From CAZGMJ01 sp964526785 (GTDB taxonomy: Bacteria > Planctomycetota > Phycisphaerae > Sedimentisphaerales > Anaerobacaceae), in the NCBI GenBank assembly GCA_964526785.1, contig CAZGMJ010000017.1, positions 1 to 64,000 of the forward strand: DNA of 64,000 bases, written 5' to 3'. Below are positions 63,647-64,000 of the stretch, piece after piece (within the stretch, counting starts at the first letter, position 1; each line of letters starts with the position of its first letter). A program made the position numbers and the translations under genes. The notes under the pieces were generated by a model. It ran no database searches and was not told where the DNA came from. It saw only the letters and a list, made by a program, of their open reading frames with translations.

Positions 63647-63807
63647 TTCTGCGATCAAGTCGCTCGATCGGTGAATGTATCACATGTGCCCGGAGCAGTC
63701 GACCTCGTTTCCACCCCAGCCATGCATTAGCACGATCATGTCACATGGAATGTCAAACAGCAGTACACAGAACGTGCAACCAACCTTCTTTGCCCCGCGC
63801 CGACGTC

Positions 63808-64000
63808 TCACTCAAATTCCCGCATGGTCTTAAGCAGTTCTCTTTCTACGGGCTCTTCCCCCATCCAGTGGCCCGCACTTTCCGCCAGTACCAGTTTGGC
63901 ATGTGGGAGTCTTCTTTGCAGCCGATACGCATTGACTGGCGGACATATAACATCGTAGCGCCCGTTTACCATCGTGATCGGGATGTGGCGGAGTTTGTCC
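63808..64000 (-). CDS. Proline iminopeptidase-like alpha/beta-hydrolase (3' end only)
   Basis: Only the C-terminal ~63 residues are inside the window; the gene continues past the right edge. The fragment reads IPITMVNGRYDVICPP, with the Asp of the catalytic triad in GRYD, and ends after AESAGHW, with the catalytic His. This is the C-terminal pattern of S33 proline iminopeptidases, which remove N-terminal proline from peptides. Identity is likely but rests on a partial sequence. Confidence 0.75.
   Translation of the reverse strand, partial: DKLRHIPITMVNGRYDVICPPVNAYRLQRRLPHAKLVLAESAGHWMGEEPVERELLKTMREFE

Overview
The window looks like a chromosomal segment of a planctomycete, most likely from the Phycisphaerae side of the phylum. 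This is an inference from gene content: a PEP-CTERM surface protein, a DUF1573 lipoprotein, an H-X9-D(G)-type pseudopilin, DUF4832 and GxGYxYP putative glycosidases, a heparinase-like protein, a parallel beta-helix protein, and an ECF sigma factor with a membrane tail. Many intergenic spaces carry recognisable -35/-10 promoters. I saw no phage, insertion sequence or CRISPR array.

Layout. 1-744: non-coding DNA rich in short repeats, ending in the promoter of a membrane-tailed ECF sigma factor (745-2460). 2499-7105 (-): D-aminoacyl-tRNA deacylase, then an envelope group (DUF1573 lipoprotein, phosphoesterase-like/tetraheme cytochrome lipoprotein, GspC-like anchor). 7636-8556 (-): PEP-CTERM protein. 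8783-17357 (-): eight tightly packed or overlapping genes for a surface glycan (GT2, GT39-like, three methyltransferases, two GT4, a UPF0104-type membrane protein). 17640-21331: two convergent secreted putative glycoside hydrolases. 21601-25008 (+): TRAP transporter dctPQM plus a UspA protein. 25355-31942: Tat-exported aldo/keto reductase, TfoX-N protein, tRNA-Leu(GAG), queE, malectin-like lipoprotein, queF with a zinc-ribbon gene, and a glycogen-synthase-like glycosyltransferase. 32034-34816 (+): coaE, rho and a small membrane protein. 35335-42754 (+): CusCBA-type heavy-metal efflux with an enlarged pump. 42802-43794 (-): GH5-like enzyme. 43956-46431 (-): a polyamine operon (pyruvoyl arginine decarboxylase, agmatinase-like ureohydrolase, deoxyhypusine-synthase-like protein) behind a roughly 210-nt leader with a strong hairpin and a 29-codon ORF. 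46921-63646: mostly secreted or membrane proteins with unusual architectures. These include an internally duplicated 844-residue protein, a GH73-type lipoprotein, a glycosyltransferase-like membrane protein fused to an FGE/SUMF1 domain, a pseudopilin, a NapH-NapG fusion with a Tat-exported flavoprotein, a heparinase-M14 peptidase fusion, and a beta-helix/PA14-like protein. 63808-64000 (-): the 3' end of a proline-iminopeptidase-like gene.

How it fits together. The content suits a heterotroph living on complex anionic or animal/algal polysaccharides. Secreted hydrolases and lyases release sugars or uronates, a TRAP system could import acidic products, and a dedicated operon builds its own surface glycan. 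The strongest leads for new biology are the polyamine operon with its leader, the heparinase-M14 fusion, the NapHG fusion paired with a flavoprotein, the membrane-glycosyltransferase/FGE fusion, and the duplicated 844-residue family. These functions are inferred from family membership and context; none is demonstrated by the sequence alone.
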